From an uncultured Clostridia bacterium (GTDB lineage Bacteria > Bacillota > Clostridia > Lachnospirales > Lachnospiraceae), in the NCBI GenBank assembly GCA_937895705.1, contig CALBKM010000027.1, positions 16,204-80,203 of the forward strand: a stretch of DNA of 64,000 bases, read 5' to 3'. The notes under the pieces are model-generated. The model did not search any database. It was not told where the DNA came from and saw only the letters and a program-made list of their open reading frames with translations. Made by a program: the position numbers and the translations under genes. Below, one piece after another: positions 1 through 9,116 of the stretch. Position 1 is the stretch's first letter. Each line of letters starts with the position of its first letter.

Positions 1-117
1 ATGCTTAAGATTCAGGCAAAGAAGAACACCCAGATGTCCGATACCGGTGTAATCGAAGGACATTTCGCAACGGTGGACGAGGTGTTGGATTGGCTGAAGA
101 CGGATTTAAAACTTTAA
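1..117 (+). CDS. C-terminal end of an unidentified protein (partial)
   Basis: An open frame runs from the window edge to a TAA at 115-117 and gives 38 residues ending in DEVLDWLKTDLKL. The first codon happens to be ATG, but no ribosome site can be seen because the window starts here, so this is most likely the tail of a longer gene. The helical, acidic/hydrophobic end is not diagnostic and I do not recognise the family. A strong terminator follows 28 bases later. Confidence 0.5.
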   Translation: MLKIQAKKNTQMSDTGVIEGHFATVDEVLDWLKTDLKL

Positions 118-145
118 TGGGAAACACGGGGAATGTTTGAATAGC

Positions 146-188
146 AAAAAGGCTTCCGGGACAACAATCGTCCTTCGGAAGCCTTTTT
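146..188. terminator. Bidirectional intrinsic terminator
   Basis: A GC-containing inverted repeat (AAGGCTTCCG pairing with CGGAAGCCTT) has A-tracts on the left and T-tracts on the right. It can therefore end both the rightward partial gene and the leftward DUF1292 gene, which converge here. Confidence 0.85.
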
Positions 189-201
189 GTGTAAGAAAAA
201 C

Positions 202-504
202 TTATTCGTCAAACATTTCGTCGAATTCTGCGTTGTCCAGAAGTTCATCAAATGCATCGGACACCGCTTCGAATTCATCATCGTCTTCGATGTTGATCAA
301 ATCGATATCGTCTTCGCCCTTTTCTTCGAAACGGTACAGGAAAATTTCCGCATCCGGATCGTCGCCCTGCGGAAGAAGTGCAATGTAGTCTTTTCCGTCT
401 ACCGGAAAGATGGCAAGAACATCGCAAATCAGCTCGCTGCCGTCTTCTAAGGTAAGAGTAATCTGATCGCTGGTATCTTCATAAAGTTTGGAATTCTCGT
501 TCAT
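202..504 (-). CDS. DUF1292 domain protein
   Basis: A 100-residue, very acidic protein. It has the short beta-strand pattern of DUF1292 (ITLTLEDG, then a segment around VDGKDYIALLPQ, then EIFLYRFEE) and an Asp/Glu-rich C-terminal tail. The family is common in Firmicutes, often near mltG or ruvX homologues, and has no established function. The start is the ATG at 504, because AAGGAGA lies six bases upstream; the frame stays open further upstream but has no ribosome site there. It is transcribed away from the Big_2 gene. Its leader has a 7-bp hairpin (CGGAATC/GATTCCG, 523-544) just before the ribosome site. Confidence 0.8.
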   Translation of the reverse strand: MNENSKLYEDTSDQITLTLEDGSELICDVLAIFPVDGKDYIALLPQGDDPDAEIFLYRFEEKGEDDIDLINIEDDDEFEAVSDAFDELLDNAEFDEMFDE

Positions 505-555
505 GGGTTCTCCTTTCCGTAACGGAATCTTATATCCGATTCCGTAATCATCTAC

Positions 556-584
556 AGTATAGCAGAGTTTTACAGAATTGAAAA
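556..584 (-). promoter_or_regulatory. SigA-type promoter for the DUF1292 gene
   Basis: On the minus strand: TTTTCA (579-584), a 17-base spacer, and TATACT (556-561). TGC directly before the -10 gives an extended -10 element. The same layout is seen at glgA. Confidence 0.6.
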
Positions 585-742
585 GGGGAAACCGGCAGCG
601 AGGGAGGAAAAATCTTCCCAAATTCACGAAAATGACACAGGAATGTCAAAAAAATATGCTATATTTTGTATTGAACCGTTAAGTTTTTCGAAAAGGCAAC
701 CGATATATAGTTTAGGTTGAGGAAAACCAAGGAGGAGTGCTT

Positions 743-3700
743 ATGAAAATGCGGAATAAGTCATTTAAGATATACCTGGTGGCGCTTGTTTTTTGCGCCC
801 TTTTTTCGGTTTTAATGAAAAACGGACCGGAGGCGGAAGCAGCATCGCTGGATTACAAGTTTTTGTATAATGCGGATGAATTGGCATCCGGTTCCGAGAT
901 TGAAATGACATCCTTAAATGCCAGACTTCAGGTTAAGTCAAAGGCTACCGAGGATGAGTCCGGCGGTTTGCCTGCATCGGCGACCGTGACATTCTACAGT
1001 TCGGATGAAAGTGTTGTTACCTGTGAAGATACCGGAATTCAGGGAATGACAAAGCTTGTGCGTAAGGGACCGGGTTATTCCACCGTTACCGCCATTATTT
1101 CCGACGGAGAGTACAATTACGCCATCAGTTGTTTGGTAAAAGTAGATTTGTTGATTACCAATAAAAACTTTTCCACCATTGACTACGCGGGACATCAGAT
1201 TTTGAAGCTTGATAAAATCGGTGATACAAAGCAGGTTGTTTTGAAATATGTAACATACAATGAAAAGGACGAATATGTAGACAATACGCTGGTAGACTGG
1301 TCTTCTTCCAATGAGATGGTAGCTACCGTGGATGAGTTCGGTAAGGTTACCGCAGTGGGTGCCGGTCGTGCGGAGATTATGGTTTCCACCCAGACGGCGT
1401 CCGGCCAGTCCAAGCCTTTGGTGAAGACCGCTACGGTGATTGTGGCACCGATCGGTTCTTTTACGGAAGCGGCGGATTATGTTGGGTATGCGGATAAGAT
1501 TTCTACCCAGATCAGCAAAGACAACTTTATGATTTATGTGAACGGTCAGTCCGCTTCCAATCTGGTCTGGAAGGTGTCCCAGCTTGTTACGGTGAAGGGA
1601 AAGCCGACGGAGAAGGAGCTTTCCGCCGACAGTGATATTTTGAAGTATTCCATTAATGAGTACAGCGGAAGTGTGAATTTTTACGGTGTAAAAGCCGGTA
1701 CCTATGTCATTCGTGCTTATGCGGACAAAGAATATATCGGTAACGGAAATATTCCGAGCTTTGAGGCGGAAGTAGTCGTGTTGTTTGACCTTTCGGACAA
1801 GAAGCTGCTGATGAATGTGGGAGATACCTACGATATTATCGAGAATTCCAATATTCCGAACGCAAACCAGTTCCGTTATTCTTCCACCAACGGTAATGTG
1901 GCTTTTGTGGACGGAAAGGGTATTATTACCGCAAAGAACAGTTCTCCGCAAACGGTTACGATTACGTTAAGTTATATTGATAACGGTATTTTTGAAACCG
2001 GCGGAGGCGGAGCGTACGACCAGGGCGTTCCGAATATTGAAATCGAAGTGACGGTCATCGACGGAATCCAGTTGAATTTTACGGAAGTTACCATACATAC
2101 AAAGGGCACCGTTCAGTTAACGCCGATACTTACCAATCAGGTTACGGAAGTGATTTGGACATCTTCCGATGAAAAGATTGCAAAGGTAGAGAACGGTCTT
2201 GTAACCGGTATCAAAGAAGGTATTGCGGTCATTACCGCGACCCAGAACATCAACGGTATTATTAAAACCGCAAAGTGTACCGTATATGTACAGACTTCGG
2301 TAGACGAAGTGACACTGGACCCTGAGGAGATTACACTTGGAATCGGCCAGTATGAGACGATTCAGGCGTTCGTTAAACCGAGTACTTTAAACGGAGTATC
2401 CTTAAAGTGGGTATCCTCCAATGAAGATATTGTAAAGATTACGGAGGCCGGAAAGCTTTCCGTTACCGTACAGGGTGTAGCGGGAGGTAATGCGACGATT
2501 TCGGCCATCAATCAGGATAACGTGGTTGTGGGCTTCTGTAGTGTGACTGTGTTACAGCCGGTAGAAGGAATGACGTTGTCGGAATCGGATGTTACGGCGA
2601 GAATCGGGGATAAGGTACAGCTTCGTGCCACAGTGTCTCCGGATAACGCAACCATTCAGGATGTGACCTGGAAGTCTTCCAATCCGAAGGTGGCAACCGT
2701 GTCGGACAACGGTCTTGTGACCATGAAAGCGGCGGGTACGGCATCCATTATCTGTACCTCGGTGGACAATCCTTCCGTGCAGGCGTTTTGTAACGTAACT
2801 GTATTAAAGCCGGTGAAAAATGTGCAGTTGGATATTGAGTCCAAAGAGATGTATGTTGGCGAGAATTATCGTTTGACCTATCTGGTAACTCCGAGTGACG
2901 CAAGTACGCCGGAAGTAATCTGGACTTCCACCAATACTTCCGTTGTGGCGGTAGACGGTACCGGAATGTTGACCGCAAAGGGTGTTGGTCAGGCCGAAAT
3001 TATCATTAAAACCGTAGACGGTTCTTACCTTGATTTGTGTACGATTGTAGTTAAGCAGAAGCCGACCAATGTGAAGCTTTCCGTTTCCAACCTTACCATG
3101 AATGCGGGAGAGTACTTCTATCTGGATCCGGTGCTTACCCCGGCAAATGCTACGAAGGAAGGGCTTGTTTGGGAATGCGTGGATACCAATATCGCAACCG
3201 TGTCCCCGACCGGTCGGGTAACCGCAAAGGAAGCGGGACAGACGTTGATTATCGTAAAGACGGAAAACGGTGCAACCGCTTATTGTAAGCTGACGGTTTT
3301 AGAGGCTGTTACCGGACTTGAAATCACTCCGGGCAAGGCGACATTAGATGTAGGTGAAAGGTTGCAGTTATATACCGAGTTTACTCCGGCAACCGCAAGT
3401 AATACCTCCGTATACTGGACTTCCTCCGACGAGAATATCGCTACTGTTGATAAAGACGGTGAAGTAACCGCAAAGCAGGGCGGTCTCGTGGTAATCCAGT
3501 GTACCAGTGATGACGGTGGATATAACGGAATCTGTATTTTGACGGTTATCGAAGAAGTAACCGAAATTAAAATTACACCGGAGCAGTATAAGCTGGGTCT
3601 CGGTAAGACGTACCAGTTAAAGGCGGAAATCACCAATTCCACCGCTTCCGATAAGGACATCGAGTGGTACTCCAGTGATGAGAGCGTTTGTACGGTAGAC

Positions 3701-4525
3701 CAGAACGGTAAGATAAAGGGTATTTCCCTCGGTTACGCAACCATTACCGCTGTGGCATTGGACGGCAGTGATGTGGAGGCAACTTGTGAAATCAGAGTCG
3801 TAACGGAAGTAACCGGTATGACGATGAATTATACATCCATTACCCTGATACAGGGAAATACATTCCAGTTAGAGGCGGCCATTCGCCCGGCGGATGCAAC
3901 ATATAAGACGCCTTCCTGGAAGTCCGATAATCCGGAGATTGCTATGGTAGATGATGACGGTATTGTTACCGCAATTTCTCCGGGAACCGCTTGGATTACG
4001 GCAGAAGCAAGAGACAGCAGCGGTAAGTATTGTAAGTGTTATGTAACGGTTATAGCACCGATTCCGGCTACCGGAGTAACCACCATGGTGGATGAGGTGG
4101 TGCTGGCACCGGGAGAAAAGAAGACGGTAATCGCAAAGGCGACGCCGGCCAATACGACGGATTCCATGTTCTGGACCTCCTCGGATGAATCCATTGTCAG
4201 AGTAAATCCGGTAACGGGAGAGATGACAGCGATTTCTCCGGGTAATGCAAGCGTAATCGTAATGATGGATTCCGGTAAAAAGGCGGTAATCAATGTCATT
4301 GTTGTAGGACTCAGTCGTACTTCGGTTGTAATGGATTATTATTCTACAGGTGTAACATTGTATGTGGAAGGAGCAACATCCACGGTTCGTTGGTATTCTA
4401 CCAATCCGCGTATCGTGGAAGTGGTAAACGGAAGACTGACGTCCAGAGGTGCGGGAACCGCAACCGTAGAGGCAAGAGTAAACGGAAGAACGTTGAAGTG
4501 TACCGTGCGAGTCATAGCACCGTAA
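743..4525 (+). CDS. Secreted multi-repeat Ig-like (Big_2) protein
   Basis: A 1260-residue protein with a signal peptide (MKMRNKSFK, hydrophobic stretch, likely cut near EAEAAS around residue 33). It is followed by about 12-13 tandem bacterial Ig-like group 2 repeats. Each repeat carries the signature W-x-S-S-[DN]-x-x-[IV]-[AV]-x-V then G-x-[VI]-x-[AG]-x-x-x-G-x-[AT] (for example VTWKSSNPKVATV). The first three repeats are the most divergent. No LPxTG motif, C-terminal membrane segment or SLH domain is present, so it is probably released or held non-covalently. Big_2 repeats are typical of adhesins and surface scaffolds; the ligand cannot be told. The ATG at 743 is preferred over an in-frame GTG at 737, because GGAGG at 731-735 is correctly spaced for 743. 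Confidence 0.85.
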   Translation: MKMRNKSFKIYLVALVFCALFSVLMKNGPEAEAASLDYKFLYNADELASGSEIEMTSLNARLQVKSKATEDESGGLPASATVTFYSSDESVVTCEDTGIQGMTKLVRKGPGYSTVTAIISDGEYNYAISCLVKVDLLITNKNFSTIDYAGHQILKLDKIGDTKQVVLKYVTYNEKDEYVDNTLVDWSSSNEMVATVDEFGKVTAVGAGRAEIMVSTQTASGQSKPLVKTATVIVAPIGSFTEAADYVGYADKISTQISKDNFMIYVNGQSASNLVWKVSQLVTVKGKPTEKELSADSDILKYSINEYSGSVNFYGVKAGTYVIRAYADKEYIGNGNIPSFEAEVVVLFDLSDKKLLMNVGDTYDIIENSNIPNANQFRYSSTNGNVAFVDGKGIITAKNSSPQTVTITLSYIDNGIFETGGGGAYDQGVPNIEIEVTVIDGIQLNFTEVTIHTKGTVQLTPILTNQVTEVIWTSSDEKIAKVENGLVTGIKEGIAVITATQNINGIIKTAKCTVYVQTSVDEVTLDPEEITLGIGQYETIQAFVKPSTLNGVSLKWVSSNEDIVKITEAGKLSVTVQGVAGGNATISAINQDNVVVGFCSVTVLQPVEGMTLSESDVTARIGDKVQLRATVSPDNATIQDVTWKSSNPKVATVSDNGLVTMKAAGTASIICTSVDNPSVQAFCNVTVLKPVKNVQLDIESKEMYVGENYRLTYLVTPSDASTPEVIWTSTNTSVVAVDGTGMLTAKGVGQAEIIIKTVDGSYLDLCTIVVKQKPTNVKLSVSNLTMNAGEYFYLDPVLTPANATKEGLVWECVDTNIATVSPTGRVTAKEAGQTLIIVKTENGATAYCKLTVLEAVTGLEITPGKATLDVGERLQLYTEFTPATASNTSVYWTSSDENIATVDKDGEVTAKQGGLVVIQCTSDDGGYNGICILTVIEEVTEIKITPEQYKLGLGKTYQLKAEITNSTASDKDIEWYSSDESVCTVDQNGKIKGISLGYATITAVALDGSDVEATCEIRVVTEVTGMTMNYTSITLIQGNTFQLEAAIRPADATYKTPSWKSDNPEIAMVDDDGIVTAISPGTAWITAEARDSSGKYCKCYVTVIAPIPATGVTTMVDEVVLAPGEKKTVIAKATPANTTDSMFWTSSDESIVRVNPVTGEMTAISPGNASVIVMMDSGKKAVINVIVVGLSRTSVVMDYYSTGVTLYVEGATSTVRWYSTNPRIVEVVNGRLTSRGAGTATVEARVNGRTLKCTVRVIAP

Positions 4526-4545
4526 CATTTTAAAAAGGATTGATT

Positions 4546-4577
4546 CAGTAAGCCGGAGGAGAGTCTCCGGCTTACTG
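4546..4577 (+). terminator. Strong hairpin after the Big_2 gene
   Basis: A perfect 13-bp stem (4546-4558 with 4565-4577) with a 6-base loop lies between the Big_2 gene and recN. A run of T after it is lacking, so it may be an attenuator or RNA stabiliser rather than an efficient terminator. Confidence 0.5.
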
Positions 4578-4636
4578 TTGTAACAAAGTTCTTGCTCAGG
4601 CAAAGACAAAGAGAAGGGGAAGAGAAAGGAGCTTTT

Positions 4637-6313
4637 ATGTTACAAAGTCTAAGGGTGAGTAATTTTGCGCTCATCGAAGAGCTGGAGGTGACGTTTGATA
4701 ATGGATTAAACATTCTGACCGGTGAAACCGGCGCGGGTAAGTCTATTTTACTCGGATCCGTTCAAGCGGCATTAGGTGCGAAAACATCAAAGGATGTGAT
4801 TCGAAACGGTGCGGAGTCGGCTTATGTGGAGATTGTGTTTGATAACTGTGGCCCGGCGGTGGAGGAGGAACTGAACCGCCAGGATCTGTCCATGGAGGAC
4901 GGCAGCGTAACCATTTCCCGAAAAGTCACAACCGCAGGAAAAAGCGTCAGCAGAATTAACGGAGAGACCGTGACGGCGGCTACGGTAAAAGCGGTAGCGT
5001 CGTTACTGTTGGAGATTCACGGTCAGCAGGAGCACCATTCTCTTTTAAACAAGGAAAAGCATTTGGAAATGCTGGACCGTTATGCCGGAGAGAATTTGAC
5101 GAAGCAAAAGGAAACGGTGGCTTCTCTTTGGAAAGAGTATCGCAGAGTAAAAACAGAGCTTTCGCAGGCGGCAGAGGACTCCACGAATAAAAACAGGGAC
5201 TGTTCCTATTTGGAATTCGCATCGAAAGAAATTGCGGAGGCAGCCTATAGACAGGGAGAAGAAGAAATCCTTGAAAAAGAGTACGAACGCTTATCCCACG
5301 CGAAAGCGCTTGCGAGCGGAGTGGCCGGAGCCCTTTCCGCAACGGCGGACGGTGCGGGCGAGACAGCGGACGGATTGATTAATACGGCAATTCGCAGTCT
5401 GGCAAAAGTCAGTATGTATGACAGCGAAGCGGAAGAGTTACTTTCCAGAGCGGAAGAGATTGCTGCTTTGTTGTCGGACTTTAACCGTTCTGCGGGACAG
5501 TATTTGGACTCCCTTTCCGACAGTGAGGAGGAGTATGTGACCGTTTCGGAGCGTCTGGATTTGTTGCACCGATTGAAAGCCAAGTACGGAAGAACCATGG
5601 AGGAGGTATTGGCATACGGACGGGAATGCGAGGAAAAACTGGCCAAATATGCGGATTTTGATGCGTATTTAGCTCGTTTAGAAAAAGAGTATACAGCTGT
5701 AGAACAACAGCTGGAAGACGCTTCTTGCGCATTATCTGAATTGCGTCGGGAGGCGGCTACGGAACTGGCAACACAAATTAAGCAGGCGTTGTCCGAATTA
5801 AATTTCCTTGAGGTACGATTCGATATTTCCATGACTCGTACGGAATATAGTGCAGACGGATTTGATACAGCGGAGTTTTATATTGCCACCAATCCGGGCG
5901 AAGAGATGAAGCCTTTGATTAAGGTTGCTTCCGGCGGTGAGCTGTCGCGAATTATGCTGGCGCTTAAGTCCGTGTTCGCAGACAGGGATGAGATACCGAC
6001 GTTGATTTTTGATGAAATCGATACCGGTATCAGCGGGCGTACGGCACAGATGGTATCGGAAAAGATGGCGATGTTAGCAGGGAACCGTCAGTTATTATGC
6101 ATTACGCACCTGCCTCAAATCGCAGCAATGGCGGATACTCATTTTCTGATTGAAAAATCCACAGACGGAGTAAAGACTGTTACAAAGATAGAGCGGCTGA
6201 TACCGGAACGTTCGGTAGAGGAACTGGCCAGAATGCTGGGAGGAGCCAGTATCACGGATGCGGTATTGGAAAATGCCAGAGAAATGAAAGCGTTGGCCGC
6301 CGCAAAAAAATAA
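4637..6313 (+). CDS. recN: DNA repair protein RecN
   Basis: A 558-residue SMC-like ATPase that acts early at double-strand breaks. The N-terminal ATPase half has Walker A GETGAGKS near residues 30-37. The middle is two long helical coiled-coil segments. The C-terminal half has the ABC signature around ASGGELSRIMLALK, Walker B LIFDEIDTGIS near residue 458, and a terminal H-loop region (CITHLPQIAAMAD). Length is normal for RecN. The ATG at 4637 has AAAGGA six bases upstream; an earlier in-frame start at 4592 lacks a good site. RecN next to spoIVB is the usual Bacilli/Clostridia order. Confidence 0.95.
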   Translation: MLQSLRVSNFALIEELEVTFDNGLNILTGETGAGKSILLGSVQAALGAKTSKDVIRNGAESAYVEIVFDNCGPAVEEELNRQDLSMEDGSVTISRKVTTAGKSVSRINGETVTAATVKAVASLLLEIHGQQEHHSLLNKEKHLEMLDRYAGENLTKQKETVASLWKEYRRVKTELSQAAEDSTNKNRDCSYLEFASKEIAEAAYRQGEEEILEKEYERLSHAKALASGVAGALSATADGAGETADGLINTAIRSLAKVSMYDSEAEELLSRAEEIAALLSDFNRSAGQYLDSLSDSEEEYVTVSERLDLLHRLKAKYGRTMEEVLAYGRECEEKLAKYADFDAYLARLEKEYTAVEQQLEDASCALSELRREAATELATQIKQALSELNFLEVRFDISMTRTEYSADGFDTAEFYIATNPGEEMKPLIKVASGGELSRIMLALKSVFADRDEIPTLIFDEIDTGISGRTAQMVSEKMAMLAGNRQLLCITHLPQIAAMADTHFLIEKSTDGVKTVTKIERLIPERSVEELARMLGGASITDAVLENAREMKALAAAKK

Positions 6314-6371
6314 ATTGGAAAAAGTTAATAAAAAAATTACGTTTGAATCGGCTGTTCTTACGCATACTATT

Positions 6372-6410
6372 AGGGAACCTGTTTTTTGGCAGAGTTCCCT
6401 GATTTGTTTT
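6372..6410 (+). terminator. Probable terminator after recN
   Basis: AGGGAAC (6372-6378) pairs with GTTCCCT (6394-6400), with an inner CTG/CAG extension, and is followed by a T-rich stretch. It would separate constitutive recN from sporulation-specific spoIVB. Confidence 0.6.
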
Positions 6411-6468
6411 CGGGGGAGACTTTACATTGTGCCAATCGGGTTTAATAAGAGAGAAAGGTTGGCGGAGT

Positions 6469-7737
6469 ATGAAAAAGTATCGTAGTTGGCTTGTGGCAGC
6501 GCTGATTTTGAACATAACGGTGATTCTGGGATACGGGATTTACCGGTATAAAGACAGTTTTCCGGAAGAAATCATTATTATAACGGGAGAGGAACAAAAA
6601 CTTTCTTTTCGCTTTCCGGTTTCCGCAAAAATCGAAGGAGAAAGTGTGGGAGTACTGGAAGTAAACAGAGAGCCGCTGGAAAAAGGGAGCATGAAAATCG
6701 ATTTGTCGGATGCTATAACGATGGAAGCTTCTGAAAAAACAAATGCGGTAATGGAAGTGAAATTATTCGGAATTATCCCTATAAAAAAGGTGGAGATTTC
6801 GGCAGTGTCGCCGCAAAGTGTGGAGGTGGGAGGTTCGGCCATCGGAATCCATGTACAGACGAACGGAATTCTTGTTCTCGGAACTACGGCGGTGAGCGGA
6901 GAAGATAAAATGAAATATGAACCGGCAACCAATCGGTTAAAATCCGGAGATTATATCCTTGAGGTAAACGATATTCGGATGACGGAAAAAGAGGATTTGA
7001 TGAAACTGTTAAAGGAATCCGACGGAAGTACCTTGCGTTGTAAAGTCAGAAGAGGAAAGGAAACGGTGGAAACGGCAATAACACCGGTAAGAACGGCAGA
7101 CGGAACGTATAAAATCGGTACGTGGATCAGGGACGATACTCAGGGAATCGGAACACTGACCTATGTGACAAAGGACGGAAAATTCGGTGCTTTAGGCCAC
7201 GGAATCACGGATGTGGATACCGGTGTAATTATGGAAGTGGGAGAAGGTGCGGCTTATGATGCGGAAATACTTCGTATCATAAAAGGAGAACCGGGAGACC
7301 CGGGTGAACTGAGCGGCGTTATACACCAGTCGGAAGAAGAACGTCTCGGAATCGTAAGCAAAAACACTGCCCAGGGAATCTTCGGTACCGTAAAAGAAAA
7401 CTATGACATACAGACAAGCGGGGAATATGTTGAAATCGGATTCAAGCAGGAAGTAAAAAAAGGAAAAGCAACCATACTCTGTGAATTAAACGGCAGCATT
7501 GAGGAATACGAAATCGAAATACAACAAATCGACTACTCCAACCGAAACCACGCCAAAGGTCTGGTATTGAAAATAACGGACAAGGACCTGTTGGAACTAA
7601 CCGGCGGAATCGTACAGGGCATGAGCGGCAGCCCGATTATACAAAACGGAAAACTAATCGGAGCTGTAACCCACGTATTTGTCAGAGACAGTACAAAAGG
7701 GTACGGCACTTTTATCGAAAATATGCTACAAAATTGA
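6469..7737 (+). CDS. spoIVB: SpoIVB peptidase (S55 family)
   Basis: A 422-residue forespore-secreted serine protease. In Bacillus it cuts SpoIVFA to switch on pro-SigK processing. It has one N-terminal membrane segment (WLVAALILNITVILGYGIY), a PDZ domain around residues 110-200, and an S55 peptidase domain. Within the last, ALGHGITD supplies the likely catalytic His (about residue 244) and GMSGSPI the catalytic Ser (about residue 386). Length matches the Bacillus protein (about 426). The ATG at 6469 has AGAAAGG ten bases upstream. No SigF/SigG promoter was identified convincingly. In Bacillus spo0A follows directly; here it is about 10.7 kb away. Confidence 0.93.
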   Translation: MKKYRSWLVAALILNITVILGYGIYRYKDSFPEEIIIITGEEQKLSFRFPVSAKIEGESVGVLEVNREPLEKGSMKIDLSDAITMEASEKTNAVMEVKLFGIIPIKKVEISAVSPQSVEVGGSAIGIHVQTNGILVLGTTAVSGEDKMKYEPATNRLKSGDYILEVNDIRMTEKEDLMKLLKESDGSTLRCKVRRGKETVETAITPVRTADGTYKIGTWIRDDTQGIGTLTYVTKDGKFGALGHGITDVDTGVIMEVGEGAAYDAEILRIIKGEPGDPGELSGVIHQSEEERLGIVSKNTAQGIFGTVKENYDIQTSGEYVEIGFKQEVKKGKATILCELNGSIEEYEIEIQQIDYSNRNHAKGLVLKITDKDLLELTGGIVQGMSGSPIIQNGKLIGAVTHVFVRDSTKGYGTFIENMLQN

Positions 7738-7747
7738 GCCCGGACCA

Positions 7748-7812
7748 AAAAGAAAAATGAGACTCGGACGAGGAAAACTTGTTTTCCATAGGACGAGTCT
7801 TGTTTTTCTTTT
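7748..7812. terminator. Long two-part hairpin terminator after spoIVB
   Basis: An outer stem of about 19 pairs (7748-7766 with 7794-7812: ten A/T-rich pairs, two G-U pairs and AGACTCG/CGAGTCT) encloses a second perfect stem (GGAAAAC/GTTTTCC, 7772-7787). The right arm ends in a T-rich run and the left begins with A-runs, so it can act in both directions. Confidence 0.8.
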
Positions 7813-7814
7813 AA

Positions 7815-7971
7815 GAGCCGGCGAAAGCCGGCTCATGAGCAAGGAGCAAAGCGGATTGCGAATGGTCCGGTCGTAGAGCCGGAAGAGCAGGGAGCGAAGC
7901 GGATTGTGAATGATTGCATGGGAAGGTTCGGCGAAAGCCGGCTCATGAGCAAGAAGCGAAGCGTATTCGAG
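7815..7971 (+). repeat. Three imperfect copies of a palindromic intergenic repeat
   Basis: This fills most of the non-coding stretch 7738-8094. Copy A (7815-7870) begins with the perfect hairpin GAGCCGGC-GAAA-GCCGGCTC and continues with CATGAGCAAGGAGC and an AAGCGGATTGCGAATG stretch. Copy B (7876-7921) lacks the hairpin's right arm but keeps GAGCGAAGCGGATTGTGAATG. Copy C (7927-7971) keeps GGCGAAAGCCGGCTCATGAGCAAG and a diverged tail. Frames run through it, but without a ribosome site or recognisable protein. It looks like a REP-like dispersed element. Confidence 0.6.
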
Positions 7972-8032
7972 CTGTGTCCGATCGCTGGGGTAGCGTTTAC
8001 ATGCGAAATGTATGGCGTAGACCATTCCTGCC

Positions 8033-8061
8033 TTTACAAATTTCCGTCCCCGTTTTATAAT
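8033..8061 (+). promoter_or_regulatory. Near-consensus SigA promoter for the SGNH hydrolase
   Basis: TTTACA (8033-8038), a 17-base spacer, and a perfect TATAAT (8056-8061). The predicted start of transcription is about 27 bases before the gene's start codon. Confidence 0.75.
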
Positions 8062-8094
8062 AATATCAAACACTTTCGAAAGGTGGGTTTACAT

Positions 8095-9042
8095 ATGAAA
8101 TTATCCAACGAACAGTTAAAATCAATTTATTACGGTGCACTTCGTTTTGAAGAGACGGAAGACGGTTACTTACAGGCATTTCAGTACACACAGGGTCAGA
8201 TGGATTACTTTAAGAATGCGTTTGAATTCTGGTATGACAGATGTTTTGCTACCACCGCAAAGACCTTTGAATTTTCAACAACGGCCACAGAGATTTCTTT
8301 CGACTACAAGTTTATCTGGAAGGGCTCGGAAGATACATTTGAATTATTTATAAACGGAATGGCGACAAAGATTTGCTATGTAAAAGAATTGGATGAGGAA
8401 GGAACTCTGTCCTTTGAACTTCCGGAAGGTGAAAAGGATGTCATCGTGTATCTTCCGGCGGATGCGACCGTGCTTGTCCGTAACTTTGAGGTTAACAGTG
8501 AATATGTACCGGCCAAGAAGGGTGAAAAGGTACTGTGGATCGGAGACTCCATTACCCAGGGGTACGGACCGCTTCGCTCGGCGCATACCTATGTAAGCGT
8601 TGCAAATCGAATTTTAAACTATGATATTGTGAATCAGGGCATCGGCGGTTATATTTATGACAAAAATACTATGGTTCCTATGGAAGGCTATCAGCCGGAT
8701 AAAATCATTATCGCTATGGGAACCAATCAGTTTTGGGCGGAAACCATGGATGCGGTGGAAGAATATTATAAGTGCCTCAAGGAAGTATACGGGGACACGC
8801 CGGTGCTTTGCGTGAGCCCGATTTGGAGAGGGGATTGTCCGGATCGTTTTGATGTATTTGAACGTTTCTGTGACAACGTAAAGAAGATTGCGGGACAATA
8901 TCCGAATGTGACGGTTGTGGACGGCTTTACGCTGGTACCGCATCTTGAGGAGTATTATCTTGACAAGCTGCATCCGAATTGCCTGGGTACGGAACACTAC
9001 GGAAGAAAGCTGGTAGATGTGATAAAGAAAATCGGATTTTAG
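8095..9042 (+). CDS. SGNH/GDSL-family hydrolase, carbohydrate-esterase-like
   Basis: A 315-residue, probably cytoplasmic protein without a signal peptide. An N-terminal beta-rich domain (about residues 1-140) is followed by an SGNH hydrolase domain. The nucleophile block is WIGDSITQGYG (Ser near residue 150). Then come a Gly block (IGGYIYD), the Asn block MGTNQFW, and the Asp/His pair in DKLHPN near residue 294. This two-domain build resembles acetyl-xylan and other sugar deacetylases, but the substrate is not shown by the sequence. The ATG at 8095 has AAAGGTGG eight bases upstream; an in-frame extension upstream crosses the repeats and is not credible. Its strong own promoter and flanking terminators make it a single-gene unit. 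Confidence 0.8.
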   Translation: MKLSNEQLKSIYYGALRFEETEDGYLQAFQYTQGQMDYFKNAFEFWYDRCFATTAKTFEFSTTATEISFDYKFIWKGSEDTFELFINGMATKICYVKELDEEGTLSFELPEGEKDVIVYLPADATVLVRNFEVNSEYVPAKKGEKVLWIGDSITQGYGPLRSAHTYVSVANRILNYDIVNQGIGGYIYDKNTMVPMEGYQPDKIIIAMGTNQFWAETMDAVEEYYKCLKEVYGDTPVLCVSPIWRGDCPDRFDVFERFCDNVKKIAGQYPNVTVVDGFTLVPHLEEYYLDKLHPNCLGTEHYGRKLVDVIKKIGF

Positions 9043-9060
9043 AGAAGGATATAAAGGCAA

Positions 9061-9100
9061 AAAAATCACCCATCCTTTTTGGAGGATGGGTGATTTTTTT
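9061..9100. terminator. Bidirectional terminator
   Basis: A 14-bp stem (AAAATCACCCATCC with GGATGGGTGATTTT) with a T7 tract on one side and an A-tract on the other, between the converging SGNH hydrolase and antiporter genes. Confidence 0.9.
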
Positions 9101-9116
9101 GTATCTGCGTAAATAA

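Noticed and set aside
938..1951. Long open frame on the minus strand inside the Big_2 gene
   Set aside because: It is a shadow of the repetitive, biased codon usage of the real gene. It has no ribosome site, and its protein is unlike any natural one (His/Arg/Asn-rich).
3869..4609. Second long minus-strand frame at the end of the Big_2 gene
   Set aside because: Same cause: shadow of repetitive coding, with Arg/Cys/His-rich low-complexity translation and no start signals.
7906..8094. N-terminal extension of the SGNH hydrolase
   Set aside because: The extension runs through the palindromic repeats and across the promoter. The ribosome site and promoter support the start at 8095.
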